From: Nitrosomonadaceae bacterium
Lineage (GTDB): Bacteria > Pseudomonadota > Gammaproteobacteria > Burkholderiales > Nitrosomonadaceae
Assembly: GCA_919902625.1 (NCBI GenBank)
Contig: CAKKRO010000163.1
Location: 1-25,904 of the forward strand
Reading direction: 5' to 3'
Length of the DNA stretch: 25,904 nucleotides
The position numbers and the translations under genes are program-made. The notes under the pieces are model-generated. The model did no database searches, was not told the DNA's origin, and worked only from the letters and a program-made list of their open reading frames with translations. Positions 7,770-14,650 of this stretch are shown piece by piece (position 1 is the first letter of the stretch; the number at the start of each line of letters is the position of its first letter).

Positions 7770-9023
7770 TTATTCAAGTGTGAAACGTGCAGTCCCATCC
7801 TGCCTTCTATAGGAAGGAATATCAACCTCGGTGCCATTATAGGTGAGATTAACGCCCGATGCATTGCCTAAAACAATCGATAAAGGTTTTTTACCGGTAA
7901 CAATTTGTTCCGTGCCTCTTGTTTTAATTTGCTCAAACAGAGTAGCTCCTGTGACATCGACTACTTTGATCCATGAATCAGCCGTTAGTTTAAAATGCAA
8001 ATGGTCTGAATCACTTGGTGATGTGACTGCGTTCTCGATTTCCTTATCTCTGGATTTATTCTCTTTCTGAATAATTTCAGTTTTTGTATTAGCTTCTACT
8101 TCAGGGGTTTTCTTATCATTAATTTGATTACTTGTTTCTGATATCTCAGCTACTGGAGAATTTATTGCGCTTTTCACAGCTGCCGGTAAAGTTAATTGTA
8201 TTTCTACAGAAGTTTTTTCAGAATCAACTTTTGCTTCACTACCTTCAACAATATCATTCGATTTCTTAATCCAATTACCGTTCTCAAAAATAAAATAAGC
8301 TCCTAGGATAATAATAAACAGAACGGCAGCAATCACAAATTGATTGCTGCCGGAGCTTTCCCGATTTGAAGAAAATGATATTTGCTTGTTTTTAAGTGGT
8401 GTTCGTTCATAAGTTGATATAACTGGAGTTGATTCGGGGAGGAGTTGCAAAAGCGGAATCGGATCCAACTGTACAAGATTAGCATAATTGCGAATAAAAC
8501 CTCTTAAGAATGTGCGCCCTGGCAATTTCTCAAAATCTTCCTTCTCAATTGCCTCTATTTGCTGGACTGAAAGGCGCAATTGCCGGGATATATCTTCTAT
8601 ACTCATACCTTTTGCCATTCGTGCATTACGTAATAAATGCCCAACACTTTGCACGACACTCACCGAATCAATATCGTTTAATTCATTGCTAGCTGGCTTG
8701 TTGCTATCATCTTTTGTATGCATATTTTTATTGCTATTAACCGCAGTTTGCCCCATGTTATTCTTATCCTGATTTCCGATAGGAGATAAACCAGGATCTG
8801 TGATCTCTCCTTTAGCTAAAGATCCAATATCGCTCTTTTCTAGCGCCAGTGTGTTTTCATTAAGCACAAAATTCTTTTGAGTATTCTCTATATAATTTTC
8901 ATGTTCAGTTTGTAGCGTATCGCCTTTCGCTATTGCTGTATTTAACTTGATGTTGATTGATCCTTCAATATCTTCAGAAAGTTCATTGCCGTTGTTGTTT
9001 TCCTGATCCAAGTTATTCATCAT
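7770..9023 (-). CDS. rodZ: Cytoskeleton protein RodZ with long N-terminal extension, 417 aa
   Basis: Bitopic inner-membrane protein that links MreB filaments to the cell-wall elongation machinery. The cytoplasmic HTH_25 domain is at about residues 126-190 (VGHLLRNARMAKGMSIEDIS, then KLPGRTFLRGFIRNYA), a single membrane segment lies at about 228-247, and a C-terminal DUF4115-type periplasmic domain spans about 344-417 (DSWIKVVDVTGATLFE). Unusual is the stretch of roughly 125 residues before the HTH domain, low in complexity and rich in Asn, Asp, Glu and Ser; the HTH usually begins close to the N-terminus. The full-length start is supported by its 4-base ATGA overlap with the pilW stop. Met90 or Met101 are possible internal starts. 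Confidence 0.92.
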   Translation of the reverse strand: MMNNLDQENNNGNELSEDIEGSINIKLNTAIAKGDTLQTEHENYIENTQKNFVLNENTLALEKSDIGSLAKGEITDPGLSPIGNQDKNNMGQTAVNSNKNMHTKDDSNKPASNELNDIDSVSVVQSVGHLLRNARMAKGMSIEDISRQLRLSVQQIEAIEKEDFEKLPGRTFLRGFIRNYANLVQLDPIPLLQLLPESTPVISTYERTPLKNKQISFSSNRESSGSNQFVIAAVLFIIILGAYFIFENGNWIKKSNDIVEGSEAKVDSEKTSVEIQLTLPAAVKSAINSPVAEISETSNQINDKKTPEVEANTKTEIIQKENKSRDKEIENAVTSPSDSDHLHFKLTADSWIKVVDVTGATLFEQIKTRGTEQIVTGKKPLSIVLGNASGVNLTYNGTEVDIPSYRRQDGTARFTLE

Positions 9024-9805
9024 TTAGCCTTTCCTTCTCGAACTGCTGCTGCTTCTTTAGAGTCTGGGAAATGTTTTTGCAACTGAAAGCTATAGCTTTC
9101 AACAGCGAGCTGATCGCCCATGGCATGTTTAATTTGTATCGCCAGAAATAGACTCTCAGGAGTTGGTGTATTTTTTTGTAAGAAAAGAGCCAGTTTTAAT
9201 TCTGCATCGGTTAAATGACCACGCTGAAAATCTAAATTAATCAACCCAATTAGTGCAGGCGAGTAATTTGATTGGATTGATAACGCTCTTTGAAAAAATA
9301 TTTTTGCATCATTATACTTTTGCCGCTTAAGCTCACAAATTCCCGCGTTGGTGAACGACATTTCTGGTGTTGAATATAGTGGATCTCTTGCTGCTACCAT
9401 AAAGTGATTGATTGCTTGGTCCATGCGCTGTGAAAAGCGCTGACATAAAAACCACCCATAATTATTATGTATCTCGGAATTTCTGGGTGCCAACCGGATT
9501 GCCCGTTCAAAGTTATCCAGTGCTTTACTATCTTCATTTAATGTCATATTAATCAAACCCATTACATTGTATGCAGGGGCATAATTGGATTGTGCTTTTA
9601 GTGCCACGGTAACTTCCTCTATTGCGACATCCAATTGCCCTCGGTTGAAATATTCAGCAGCCAGTTCGGTGTGGATTTTAGCACTCTGATAAGCTCGATC
9701 CGAATTGGCTTGAGACGACATTCCATCTTCAATCGGTTGTTGTACACAACCACTTAACCATAGAACATGCAGTAATATGAAAAAACCCAACAGACTTTTT
9801 TTCAT
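9020..9805 (-). CDS. pilW: Type IV pilus biogenesis lipoprotein PilW/PilF, 261 aa
   Basis: Outer-membrane TPR lipoprotein (pilotin) needed for assembly and stability of the PilQ secretin and hence of type IV pili. A lipoprotein signal with lipobox WLSGC gives Cys20 as the lipidated residue. The mature part consists of TPR units, for example AAEYFNRGQLDVAIEEVTVA, then ALKAQSNYAPAYNVMGLINM and IRLAPRNSEIHNNYGWFLCQ. Four-base overlaps (ATGA) join it both to the rlmN stop upstream and to rodZ downstream, so the three are translationally coupled. The position is the conserved one for this gene. Confidence 0.94.
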   Translation of the reverse strand: MKKSLLGFFILLHVLWLSGCVQQPIEDGMSSQANSDRAYQSAKIHTELAAEYFNRGQLDVAIEEVTVALKAQSNYAPAYNVMGLINMTLNEDSKALDNFERAIRLAPRNSEIHNNYGWFLCQRFSQRMDQAINHFMVAARDPLYSTPEMSFTNAGICELKRQKYNDAKIFFQRALSIQSNYSPALIGLINLDFQRGHLTDAELKLALFLQKNTPTPESLFLAIQIKHAMGDQLAVESYSFQLQKHFPDSKEAAAVREGKAK

Positions 9806-10902
9806 TCTGCTGTTTCTGCCTTTATATAGGTTGAGCGGCGTGTTTTATCTTTTACCTGGCCAGCCAACTGACCACAGGCTGCTGCAATATCATCCCCACG
9901 AGTTTTTCTAACAGTCGTAACAATCCCCGCCTGCATTAATACATCGCGAAAAATACATACCGCTTCAGATGTGGAACGTCTGAAATCCGATCCGGGAAAT
10001 GAATTAAAGGGAATCAAATTAAATTTACACGGTGTGTCCCGTACCAATTTAATCAGCTCATTTGCATGTGAAACACTATCATTGACACCATCAAGCATTA
10101 CATACTCAAAAGTTATAAAATCTCGAGGCGCAGCTAACAAATATCTTTGGCAAGCCGCCAGTAGTTCTTTAATAGGGTATTTTTTATTAATCGGCACCAA
10201 TTGATCGCGCAAGCTATCATTGGGAGCATGTAGAGAAACGGCTAAAGCAACCGGGCAACGCTCACGCAATCTGTCTATTGCGGGTACCAATCCTGAAGTA
10301 CTTACCGTAACACGTCGCCGTGAGAGACCATAAGCGTGATCATCTAGCATTAAATCCAATGCCATAACAACATTATCGAAATTGGCCAATGGTTCACCCA
10401 TACCCATCAGTACTACATTACTGACAACCCGGTTTGTATCGGCAGTGTTATCTTTTGGATCAATTCTGAGTGTTTTGTTTGCAATCCATAGCTGTCCAAT
10501 AATTTCTGCAACCGTTAAATTACGATTAAACCCCTGTTTTCCTGTAGAACAGAAAGTACAGGCCAGAGCACATCCAACCTGGCTTGAAACACATAAAGTG
10601 CCACGATTTGCTTCAGGTATAAAAACTGTTTCTATTCCATTACCAGCTCCAACCGATAACAACCATTTGCGTGTTCCATCTGCTGCCACATAATCAGAGA
10701 TAATTTGCGGTGATTCAATGACTGCCAGTGTAGTAAGTTTTTCGCGTAAGCCCTTTGCCAAATCAGTCATATCGACAAAATCAGTAATCCCAAATTGATG
10801 AATCCAGCGTAGCAATTGCTTTGCACGAAAAGGCTTTTCACCAATTTCCGTGCAAAAATCTGCTAGGCCTTTAACATCATAATTCAACAGATTGGTAGTC
10901 AC
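9802..10902 (-). CDS. rlmN: Dual-specificity 23S rRNA/tRNA adenine-C2 methyltransferase RlmN, 366 aa
   Basis: Radical-SAM enzyme that methylates C2 of A2503 in 23S rRNA and A37 in certain tRNAs. The cluster motif C-x3-C-x2-C is at C111, C115 and C118 (CALACTFC). The mechanistic cysteine near the C-terminus is in AACGQLAG (about C343). I place the start at the GTG at 10900-10902, giving MTTNLLNYDVKGL, which matches the N-terminus of betaproteobacterial RlmN and begins 20 nt after the ndk stop. A longer reading from 10959 would overlap ndk and add 19 residues unlike the family. The stop overlaps pilW by 4 bases. Confidence 0.95.
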   Translation of the reverse strand: MTTNLLNYDVKGLADFCTEIGEKPFRAKQLLRWIHQFGITDFVDMTDLAKGLREKLTTLAVIESPQIISDYVAADGTRKWLLSVGAGNGIETVFIPEANRGTLCVSSQVGCALACTFCSTGKQGFNRNLTVAEIIGQLWIANKTLRIDPKDNTADTNRVVSNVVLMGMGEPLANFDNVVMALDLMLDDHAYGLSRRRVTVSTSGLVPAIDRLRERCPVALAVSLHAPNDSLRDQLVPINKKYPIKELLAACQRYLLAAPRDFITFEYVMLDGVNDSVSHANELIKLVRDTPCKFNLIPFNSFPGSDFRRSTSEAVCIFRDVLMQAGIVTTVRKTRGDDIAAACGQLAGQVKDKTRRSTYIKAETAE

Positions 10903-10922
10903 TATCTGGATGCTAATTAGCT

Positions 10923-11348
10923 TTAACGAGAGTAAATGTTCAATGCAGGAAAGAAGCAAGCAATTTCAATTGCGGCAGTTTCAGGAGCATCTGAACCATG
11001 CACTGCATTGGCGTCAATATTATCTGCAAAATCGCCTCGAATAGTTCCTTTTTCCGCTTTCTTTGGATCGGTTGCACCCATTAAATCTCGATTCTTTTTA
11101 ATCGCGTCATCTCCTTCCAAAACTTGTACCATCACTGGACCGGATGTCATGAATTTAACTAAATCCCGGAAAAACGGGCGTTCGCGATGCACTGCGTAAA
11201 ATTGCTCTGCTTCAAATTGAGATAAATGCATCATACGAGCAGCAACAATCTTTAAACCATTTGATTCAAAGCGTGAATAAATCTCTCCAATTATATTCTT
11301 TGCAACAGCATCCGGTTTAATAATGGATAGTGTTCTTTCAATCGCCAT
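10923..11348 (-). CDS. ndk: Nucleoside diphosphate kinase, 141 aa
   Basis: Transfers the gamma-phosphate between nucleoside triphosphates and diphosphates through a phosphohistidine and balances NTP/dNTP pools. The active-site histidine is H117 in NAVHGSD; TLSIIKPDAV and RPFF are other family signatures. Length is exactly typical. The start is the ATG at 11346-11348, preceded by a GGAG ribosome-binding site; a reading four codons longer would start at a TTG that overlaps this site and is rejected. First gene of the housekeeping block, with its own probable promoter. Confidence 0.98.
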   Translation of the reverse strand: MAIERTLSIIKPDAVAKNIIGEIYSRFESNGLKIVAARMMHLSQFEAEQFYAVHRERPFFRDLVKFMTSGPVMVQVLEGDDAIKKNRDLMGATDPKKAEKGTIRGDFADNIDANAVHGSDAPETAAIEIACFFPALNIYSR

Positions 11349-11378
11349 TAAATACTCCAATAAATTAGTAAATTAATT

Positions 11379-11387
11379 ATTTTAACA
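11379..11387 (-). promoter_or_regulatory. Possible extended -10 promoter for ndk
   Basis: The minus strand reads TGTTAAAAT, matching the extended -10 form TGnTAnnnT, about 30 nt before the ndk start codon. No good -35 box is seen at standard spacing. The 148-bp gap ahead of ndk makes a promoter here likely. Confidence 0.35.
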
Positions 11388-11440
11388 AAAAATCCAAATT
11401 CTATTCGGAAAAACATACAGTATCATGTTATGAGTAGGCT

Positions 11441-11468
11441 GTTTTATTAAATAAAAATTTAACAAAAC
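11441..11468 (-). terminator. AT-rich hairpin between the rhodanese-like gene and ndk (terminator-like)
   Basis: Inverted repeat with 12-bp arms (11441-11452 and 11457-11468) and a 4-base A/T loop, with one mismatch. In minus-strand RNA the mismatch becomes a G-U wobble, so the stem is complete only in that orientation. It starts 28 nt after the rhodanese-like stop. It is AT-rich and lacks a clean U-tract afterwards, so termination is only a possibility; mRNA protection or processing is an alternative. Confidence 0.4.
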
Positions 11469-11496
11469 AATCTTTAATTAATTGGGTAAGAAAACA

Positions 11497-11916
11497 CTAT
11501 TGATTGATAGGCTGAATTAAATAACCTTGCTGTATCCAATCTTTAATGCCTGCCCGGTAATAAAATACTTTCAACCAACCCCAATCAACCGCTTTTTTAG
11601 CTGCCACCGAACTACCCATGCATAAAATACCGTTACAATAAATGACAACAGGTTGGTTCTTTTCTACAATACTAATTAAATTTAGTTCATCAAAATCATT
11701 TCTTATTGAGAGATGATAGGCCCCTGGGATATGTCCAATTTTAAAATCATCAGCCCCCCTAACATCTATGAAGGGATATCCTTTATCCAACAATAGCTTG
11801 GCCGTTGCAGTACTGATTGTCCAGGCGCCCTTGATGCTTTCAGGCGCAAGGTTATCGGCTTCTGCTGTACTCACAAAAAATAAAAGAATTAGGCACAGGG
11901 ATAAGCTTTTTTTCAT
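11497..11916 (-). CDS. Exported rhodanese-like domain protein, 139 aa
   Basis: Single rhodanese domain protein predicted in the periplasm. The ATG at 11914-11916 gives a clean Sec signal peptide (MKKSLSLCLILLFFVSTAEA, cleavage probably after residue 20); a reading 14 codons longer would bury the signal peptide. The rhodanese core has FIDVRGADDFKIGHIPGA and a loop VIYCNGILCMGS, where the first Cys occupies the catalytic position. The loop holds a second cysteine (C-x4-C), so a thiol-disulfide or sulfur-relay role is possible, though the substrate cannot be told from sequence. The gene lies 73 nt after the DUF3025 gene and is probably last in an operon with it. Confidence 0.85.
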   Translation of the reverse strand: MKKSLSLCLILLFFVSTAEADNLAPESIKGAWTISTATAKLLLDKGYPFIDVRGADDFKIGHIPGAYHLSIRNDFDELNLISIVEKNQPVVIYCNGILCMGSSVAAKKAVDWGWLKVFYYRAGIKDWIQQGYLIQPINQ

Positions 11917-11989
11917 TTCTTCTATAGTTGTCAATTTAACCTCAATTTCTAAATCCAACTGCTAAATACTTGAAATCAAGAAATGATTC

Positions 11990-12823
11990 TTACGATATTC
12001 GCTTAAACTTATGACGGCTGCGAAAGTATTTTTTGTTTTCATAATACGTTTCATTGCTATTATCCTCAATCCATCCAGGATAGCCTAAGAGTGGAATTGG
12101 CGTCAGATCAGAGCTTGATAGCAAAGTTTGTAGCAAAAAAGGCTCTAACATTAAATCTATTGACTGTAGCTGATTTAGCAAAGTTTGATCAAAAAATGCT
12201 TCATCAACCTTAAAAATAATCCCTTTGCCAGTCATTCCAGTATAAGGATTTAGTGCCTTCTCATATAATCCATGGCCAAAAACAAAAAAGCGCATTGATG
12301 ACAATACCGCATCGCGTTCTCGCCAGAATAATTGCTTCCATTCAAAATTTTTTAATAATTGGATTAACGTCTCCTGGCTGCTTACAACAATAACACCAGA
12401 TTCATCAAAAAGTGTTGCTGCGTCTCTTAATGCACTACGATATTTAATCCTGTTTGATGATTCAAACAATTGCGTTTGATAATGCAGGTGATTAAGTGCC
12501 GATTTAGCACATGGGAATATTTGCCATACCAATGCATTAAAGAGATCATGCCAATTTTTATCTCTTGTTTGCACTTGGCCAGTTAAATAAATATTTAATT
12601 CATATTTTTGCTCAAGGCGTTGTTTTCCAATTATCTGGGGTATAAAGCAAACTCGCTTCCCTGATTGTGTCATTATTTGCTGGTTCTGCTGTAGATTTAA
12701 ATGATTCAAGTCGATATGCTCTGGCCAGCACCGCCTATTTGTAAAAAAATTCCTTAGATGCAGGAATGGCTCAAACATAGGTGAAAGTTCCATAAAATTT
12801 GGATTCCAGTTTCGCATGTTCAT
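11990..12823 (-). CDS. DUF3025 family protein, 277 aa
   Basis: Recognised as DUF3025 by characteristic stretches: RDKNWHDLFNALVWQIFPCA, then KYRSALRDAATLFDESGVIV, FGHGLYEKALNPYTGMTGKG and PIPLLGYPGWIEDN near the end. No signal peptide or membrane segment is visible, so it is probably cytoplasmic. I do not know a demonstrated function. The ATG at 12823 is preceded by a GAG-type ribosome-binding site; Met3 and Met11 are alternatives. It lies 41 nt downstream of the EI24/CysZ-like gene and upstream of the exported rhodanese, so the three may form one transcript. Confidence 0.82.
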   Translation of the reverse strand: MNMRNWNPNFMELSPMFEPFLHLRNFFTNRRCWPEHIDLNHLNLQQNQQIMTQSGKRVCFIPQIIGKQRLEQKYELNIYLTGQVQTRDKNWHDLFNALVWQIFPCAKSALNHLHYQTQLFESSNRIKYRSALRDAATLFDESGVIVVSSQETLIQLLKNFEWKQLFWRERDAVLSSMRFFVFGHGLYEKALNPYTGMTGKGIIFKVDEAFFDQTLLNQLQSIDLMLEPFLLQTLLSSSDLTPIPLLGYPGWIEDNSNETYYENKKYFRSRHKFKRIS

Positions 12824-12864
12824 AATTAACTCATCATGATCATCTATTGCAAACCTGCTTACCC

Positions 12865-13596
12865 TTAGAGATCGTCTTTCTCATTTCTTGCACGTAAAAG
12901 CTTCAAATGCTCTAATCCAAAATGAATAAACGCCAGTGCCGTTAATATTGGAGCTAATAAATTAAGCAAAGGTATAAATTGAATTAAACCTGTCAATAAC
13001 CCCAATCCCCATAGTGAATATCTATTTGCAGCACAAATCATCTTAATTTCATGTTTACTGGCATGTTCAGACAATGCATCATATCGAAATAGTTGCTGAT
13101 TCATAAAAGCAGCGGCGATGAAAGGAATAATAACTCCCGCTCCAACTGTCCATAGCGGCAATGTGCTGATCCAGATAAATATAAAAACGCCACTGGCAAG
13201 CACGGCATTAATAATACTGCCACTAAGACTACCCCCATTCTCTCGTTTGAGTTCTGGATAGAAACGACCAGCAACCAGTTTTATAAGTGCGGGCATTATG
13301 AAAATTGTTGTAATAATTAATGTGGTCATTATGACGAGTGGAATAAATACAATAAAATGTATGACACTTTGAATGCCAATAGCAATCCAATCAGGCTCAA
13401 CATTCCTTAGCCATTCACCAATACCAATTTCACTAAAAGCTTGGTAAATCAGCTCTGAAAAATTATCCCAAAAGATGTAGCCGGTAATAGCCCAGAAAAG
13501 TGTCGCGACCAAAATAGGCCAAACTATAATCCATGCAATCTTGAAATGTATTAAATCTCGAAATGCATTTGTAATTGCTTTGAATATGGAATACAT
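12865..13596 (-). CDS. EI24/CysZ-like integral membrane protein, 243 aa
   Basis: Polytopic inner-membrane protein. Hydrophobic segments lie at about residues 20-43, 72-106, 135-165 and 195-225, with the gly/pro-rich AVLASGVFIFIWISTLPLW and the WGLGLLTGLIQFIPLLNLLA region typical of the EI24 domain. CysZ of E. coli is a sulfate-uptake protein, but betaproteobacterial EI24 proteins are broader and no cysteine-biosynthesis gene is nearby; a transport role is only inferred. The ATG at 13596 lacks a visible ribosome-binding site. It reads away from flgM across a 285-bp divergent region. Confidence 0.82.
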   Translation of the reverse strand: MYSIFKAITNAFRDLIHFKIAWIIVWPILVATLFWAITGYIFWDNFSELIYQAFSEIGIGEWLRNVEPDWIAIGIQSVIHFIVFIPLVIMTTLIITTIFIMPALIKLVAGRFYPELKRENGGSLSGSIINAVLASGVFIFIWISTLPLWTVGAGVIIPFIAAAFMNQQLFRYDALSEHASKHEIKMICAANRYSLWGLGLLTGLIQFIPLLNLLAPILTALAFIHFGLEHLKLLRARNEKDDL

Positions 13597-13620
13597 ATGA
13601 ATATGATTTACATTAAAATA

Positions 13621-13633
13621 TCCCAGAATGGGA
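13621..13633. repeat. Short perfect dyad upstream of the EI24-like gene
   Basis: TCCCAgaaTGGGA, a 5-bp perfect inverted repeat with a 3-bp centre, 25-37 bp upstream of the EI24-like start codon. The position would suit an operator near the transcription start; no regulator can be named. Confidence 0.35.
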
Positions 13634-13680
13634 ATTATCGATGGTATCAGTAATTACAGCGGGAAATATTACCACTTACT

Positions 13681-13712
13681 TTATCTCACCTATTAAAAAT
13701 TAGTAGAGATAA
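13681..13712. repeat. 32-bp interrupted inverted repeat between divergent genes
   Basis: Outer arms TTATCTC (13681-13687) and GAGATAA (13706-13712) are perfectly complementary; inside them CTA (13690-13692) pairs with TAG (13701-13703). An alternative pairing is CTATTAA with TTAGTAG, with one wobble in plus-strand RNA. It may be a regulator site or an RNA hairpin; nothing in it identifies a known factor. Confidence 0.35.
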
Positions 13713-13744
13713 TTAAAGAAGTTTAATAATCTGCCGTAATAAAC

Positions 13745-13758
13745 AACTAAAATTAGTT
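13745..13758. repeat. AT-rich dyad upstream of the flgM promoter
   Basis: AACTAA-AA-TTAGTT, a perfect 6-bp inverted repeat, 63 bp upstream of the FliA promoter -35 element. In such AT-rich DNA it could be chance. Confidence 0.25.
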
Positions 13759-13821
13759 CTCTTTATTTCAATTATTTAATAACTTAGTCAGGTTTCTATA
13801 AAAGAAAACAAACTTAATTGC

Positions 13822-13848
13822 TAAAGTTTTAAATAAAGATGTCGATAA
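13822..13848 (+). promoter_or_regulatory. FliA (sigma-28) promoter driving flgM-flgN
   Basis: The -35 element TAAAGTTT (13822-13829), an 11-bp spacer and the -10 element GTCGATAA (13841-13848) match the sigma-28 consensus TAAAGTTT-N11-GCCGATAA in all but one position. Transcription would begin near 13855, leaving a leader of about 27 nt with a GAGGAA ribosome-binding site at 13871-13876 before the flgM ATG. Confidence 0.88.
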
Positions 13849-13881
13849 AACACTCAGTAAAGTTCATCATGAGGAAGAAAA

Positions 13882-14187
13882 ATGAAAATCGATAAATCAT
13901 TACAGTCAGTGACAACTGTTTCTGTCAGTGATGGGAAAAGGCGCACTGATATCACACCAAGTCCTAATGCCAACCAAGAAAATAATGTACATTTAAGCCC
14001 AAATGCTACGAAACTAAAAAATATCGACAGCAGTTCTGCTGACGGTTCGATTGTAAATACAGCTCGGGTTCAGGAAATAAAGCAAGCAATCAGTGAAGGT
14101 AATTTCCAGATAAATCCTGGCGTTGTTGCTGATCGTCTGCTTGAAACAGTTAAAGAACTAATACAGTCTAAGAAAGGTGCCATCTGA
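13882..14187 (+). CDS. flgM: Anti-sigma-28 factor FlgM, 101 aa
   Basis: Binds FliA and blocks late flagellar transcription until the hook-basal body is complete, when FlgM is exported through it. The conserved C-terminal FliA-binding part is present (RVQEIKQAISEGNFQINPGV, then VADRLLETVKELI). The N-terminal half is polar and low in complexity (Ser, Asn, Thr), as expected for an unfolded export substrate. A strong GAGGAA site precedes the ATG, and a near-perfect FliA promoter lies directly upstream, so FliA should drive its own antagonist. The TGA overlaps the flgN ATG by one base. Confidence 0.95.
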   Translation: MKIDKSLQSVTTVSVSDGKRRTDITPSPNANQENNVHLSPNATKLKNIDSSSADGSIVNTARVQEIKQAISEGNFQINPGVVADRLLETVKELIQSKKGAI

Positions 14188-14642
14188 TGATTGTATCTCA
14201 GCATTTAGCATGTTTTATTACAGACTTAGAAACTGAGAGGTGCACCTTACAAGCATTTATTGAACTTCTTAAAAAAGAAGAAAATGCCTTGGTTCAAGGA
14301 AAAATAGAAGAAATAGATTATCTCGCCTCTGATAAATCTCGCTTAATCGAGAAACTAATACAACTCGACGAACATCGTAATGAATTTTTACAAAACCATG
14401 GATTTTCTCTGGAAAGAGATAGCATCGTTTTCGGAATGAGTAAGCAACATTCAGATCAATCTAAAATACAAATCTTGTGGAATGAACTGTTAGAACTGGC
14501 CAAAATAGCTCAACAACTTAACCATTCTAACGGTTTGATTATTTCAACTCACCTTCAACACAATCAACGCGCTTTTGCTGCCTTACATTGTGCAGCAGGA
14601 AATGTTTCTTTATACGGTCCAAAAGGCCAAGCCTACATTTAA
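14187..14642 (+). CDS. flgN: Flagellar export chaperone FlgN, 151 aa
   Basis: Cytosolic chaperone for the hook-filament junction proteins FlgK and FlgL. The sequence is almost entirely helical with heptad-like spacing (LETERCTLQAFIELLKKEEN; ALVQGKIEEIDYLASDKSRL) and ends in the family-typical LYGPKGQ. Length fits. It overlaps flgM by one base (TGATG), so both are coupled and transcribed from the FliA promoter. It converges on motD with only 8 bp between stop codons. Confidence 0.9.
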   Translation: MIVSQHLACFITDLETERCTLQAFIELLKKEENALVQGKIEEIDYLASDKSRLIEKLIQLDEHRNEFLQNHGFSLERDSIVFGMSKQHSDQSKIQILWNELLELAKIAQQLNHSNGLIISTHLQHNQRAFAALHCAAGNVSLYGPKGQAYI

Positions 14643-14650
14643 TTTACATC

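Larger units (their letters stand above)
13597..13881. promoter_or_regulatory. Divergent intergenic region between the EI24-like gene and flgM
   Basis: This 285-bp AT-rich stretch contains no credible coding sequence. It holds a FliA-type promoter next to flgM (listed separately) and three inverted repeats: 13621-13633, 13681-13712 and 13745-13758. No convincing sigma-70 promoter for the leftward gene was found; a GATAAT-like box exists just before the first dyad on the minus strand. Confidence 0.6.
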
